From UBA10649 sp964391765 (GTDB lineage: Bacteria; Actinomycetota; Actinomycetes; S36-B12), in NCBI GenBank assembly GCA_964391765.1, contig CAYMNG010000111.1, forward strand, positions 1 to 7,757: DNA of 7,757 nt. The letters run 5' to 3'. This document shows positions 6,271-7,757 of this stretch, piece by piece. The notes under the pieces are model-generated. The model saw only the letters and a program-made list of their open reading frames with translations. It was not told the origin of the DNA and searched no databases. The translations under genes and the position numbers were made by a program. The first letter of the stretch is position 1, and each line of letters opens with the position of its first letter.

Positions 6271-7487
6271 CAGTCGTTCTCCTCCAAGACCGCCAGTCCG
6301 GGCAGGGTCCTGCCCTCCAGGAACTCCAGGCTCGCACCGCCACCGGTGCTGATGTGGGTGAATGCGTCCTCGTCGACGTCGAGGACGCGGACCGCCGCGG
6401 CGGAGTCGCCCCCACCGATCACCGTGAGTGCCGACGACGCCGCCATCGCGCGTGCGACGGCGAGGGTGCCGGCCGCGAACGGCGCCATCTCGAACACGCC
6501 CATCGGTCCGTTCCAGACGACCGTGCCCGCGTCGGCGATCTTCGCGGCGAACAGTTCCGCCGTCACCGGACCGATGTCCAGGCCCATCCAGCCGTCCGGG
6601 ATCGCGTCGGCCGCGACGACCTGCGACCGCGCGTCGGCGGCGAAGGCGTCAGCGACCACGACGTCGACCGGGAGCACCAGCTCGACGCCGCGCTCGGCCG
6701 CCTGCGCGAGGAAGCCACGGACGGCCGGGACCTGGTCGGCCTCCAGCAGCGACGTGCCGACACCGTGGCCCTGCGCCGCGAGGAACGTGTAGGCCATCCC
6801 GCCGCCGATCAGCAGGCGGTCGACCCGCCCGATCAGGTTGCCGATGACGCCGAGCTTGTCGCTGACCTTCGAGCCGCCGAGCACGACGACGAACGGCCGG
6901 GCCGGGTCGGCCATGAGCCGGGCGAAGACCGAGGCCTCCTTGTGCACCAGGCGCCCGGCCGCGTTCGGCAGCAGCCGCGCGACGTCCGTCACCGACGCCT
7001 GCTCGCGGTGCACGACACCGAAGCCGTCGGACACGTACACGTCGGCCAGCGCGGCGAGCTCGGCGGCGAGCTCGGCCCGCTGGCCGGGGTCCTTGCTCGT
7101 CTCCCGCGGGTCGAACCGGATGTTCTCCAGCAGGAGCACGTCGCCCGGCTCGAGCGCAGCGACCTGCGCGCGCGCGTGCGGGCCGGTGATGTCGTGCGCC
7201 ACCTCGACATCGGCGTCGAGGAGTTCGCCGAGCCGGTCGGCGACGGGCTGCAGGCCGAGGGCGTCGCTGGCGACTCCCTTCGGCCGGCCCAGGTGCGCCA
7301 CGACGACGACCTTCGCACCGTGGTCACGCAGGTACGTCAGCGTCGGCAGCGCGGCCCGGATGCGCCCGTCGTCGGTGATCACCTTCGTGTCGTCGGGCCC
7401 GTCCGGGCCGTCCGCCAGCGGCACGTTGAAGTCGGCGCGGACGAGCACCGTCCGCCCGGCGACCGCCAGGTCGTCGAGTGACTTCAT
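6270..7487 (-). CDS. pgk: Phosphoglycerate kinase
   Basis: Transfers phosphate from 1,3-bisphosphoglycerate to ADP, giving ATP and 3-phosphoglycerate. At 405 residues it has full bacterial length with both domains. The N-terminal substrate domain shows RADFNVPL (17-24), the basic-patch motif HLGRPKG (65-71), LLENIRF and SDGFGVVHRE. The nucleotide domain shows VVLGGSKVSDK, LLIGGGMAYTFL, VWNGPMGVFE, GGGDS (358-362) and the C-terminal STGGGASLEFLEG (380-392). Start ATG 7487 lies nine bases after the gap stop; AGGG, which overlaps that stop, is the only Shine-Dalgarno-like sequence, so initiation may depend partly on coupling. The stop TGA overlaps the tpiA start by one base. The gap-pgk-tpiA order is the standard lower-glycolysis operon. 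Confidence 0.98.
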   Translation of the reverse strand: MKSLDDLAVAGRTVLVRADFNVPLADGPDGPDDTKVITDDGRIRAALPTLTYLRDHGAKVVVVAHLGRPKGVASDALGLQPVADRLGELLDADVEVAHDITGPHARAQVAALEPGDVLLLENIRFDPRETSKDPGQRAELAAELAALADVYVSDGFGVVHREQASVTDVARLLPNAAGRLVHKEASVFARLMADPARPFVVVLGGSKVSDKLGVIGNLIGRVDRLLIGGGMAYTFLAAQGHGVGTSLLEADQVPAVRGFLAQAAERGVELVLPVDVVVADAFAADARSQVVAADAIPDGWMGLDIGPVTAELFAAKIADAGTVVWNGPMGVFEMAPFAAGTLAVARAMAASSALTVIGGGDSAAAVRVLDVDEDAFTHISTGGGASLEFLEGRTLPGLAVLEEND

Positions 7488-7496
7488 CGAGATGCC

Positions 7497-7757
7497 CTAG
7501 AGCTTCGAGCCGACGAGTTCGACGAGGTCCACCAGCCGGTTGCTGTAGCCCCACTCGTTGTCGTACCAGCCGACGACCTTGACCATGTTGCCGTTGGCGT
7601 GGGTCAGCCCGGCGTCGAAGATGCACGACGCCGGGTCGGTGACGATGTCGGTCGAGACGATCGGGTCCTCGGTGTACGTCAGGTACCCCTTGAGCTCGCC
7701 CTCGGCCGCGGCCTTCACCACGGCGTTCACCTCGTCCTTGGTCGCCGCGGTCCGCAG
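7497..7757 (-). CDS. gap: Type I glyceraldehyde-3-phosphate dehydrogenase, C-terminal fragment (5' end outside window)
   Basis: Oxidises and phosphorylates glyceraldehyde 3-phosphate to 1,3-bisphosphoglycerate with NAD+. Only the last 86 residues are inside the window, roughly a quarter of a normal ~335-residue protein. The reading frame is open from the window edge (LRTAATKDEVNAVV onward). Diagnostic blocks are YTEDPIVSTDI, SCIFDAG and VKVVGWYDNEWGYSNRLVDL, the NAD-contacting C-terminal signature of the family. The catalytic Cys and His lie upstream of the window. It ends in TAG nine bases before pgk and is the most upstream visible gene of the - strand operon. The paralogue class (glycolytic or gluconeogenic) cannot be settled from this part, but linkage to pgk and tpiA favours the glycolytic enzyme. 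Confidence 0.96.
   Translation of the reverse strand: MRTAATKDEVNAVVKAAAEGELKGYLTYTEDPIVSTDIVTDPASCIFDAGLTHANGNMVKVVGWYDNEWGYSNRLVDLVELVGSKL

Noticed and set aside
4897..6792. A 631-codon + strand open frame over rbpA, secG, tpiA and part of pgk
   Set aside because: It is antisense to four recognised genes, shows no recognisable motif, and has the composition of a GC-driven shadow frame.
6264..7481. A 405-codon + strand open frame opposite pgk
   Set aside because: It is an exact antisense mirror of pgk, which has all its catalytic motifs. The frame is open only because of codon bias.

Overview
The window is very GC-rich chromosomal DNA with strong GC bias at third codon positions. It carries gene families diagnostic of Actinomycetota: RbpA, and OpcA beside glucose-6-phosphate dehydrogenase. 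No genus can be named safely from the sequence alone. The RbpA is of the zinc-ligand type, unlike the mycobacterial form, which argues for an actinomycete outside Mycobacterium.

The layout is two converging operons. Bases 1-2326 (+ strand) hold the end of an oxidative pentose phosphate operon: zwf (3' part only), opcA and pgl, joined by a 4-base overlap and a 2-base gap. Bases 7757-2422 (- strand) hold a longer operon. In transcription order it is gap (3' part only), pgk, tpiA, secG, rbpA, then two related multi-pass membrane proteins that resemble GT-C/GT87 (DUF2029) glycosyltransferases. The junctions are tight: 9 bases gap-pgk, a 1-base overlap pgk-tpiA, 78 bases tpiA-secG, 52 bases secG-rbpA, 4 bases rbpA to the first membrane protein, and an 8-base overlap between the two membrane proteins.

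The operons meet in a 95-base intergenic gap. It holds a strong perfect palindrome (22-bp arms at 2359-2380 and 2427-2448) whose 46-base interior carries two further small hairpins. The right arm runs into the 3' end of the last - strand gene and encodes its final residues. The element may act as a bidirectional terminator, and it has the look of a dispersed palindromic repeat.

Metabolically, the - strand operon encodes consecutive lower-glycolysis enzymes plus a Sec translocase subunit and an RNA polymerase-binding protein. The + strand operon encodes the first two steps of the oxidative pentose phosphate branch plus the G6PDH effector OpcA. Convergent gap-pgk-tpiA-secG and pgl-opcA-zwf operons are, as I recall, a known actinobacterial arrangement, and what lies between secG and pgl differs between lineages. 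The unusual parts here are the tandem membrane-protein pair joined to rbpA and the palindrome. I see no convincing new multi-gene system, and the rest is conserved housekeeping DNA. No gene-free stretch exceeds 100 bases, and I see no RNA gene, insertion sequence, CRISPR array or replication origin.
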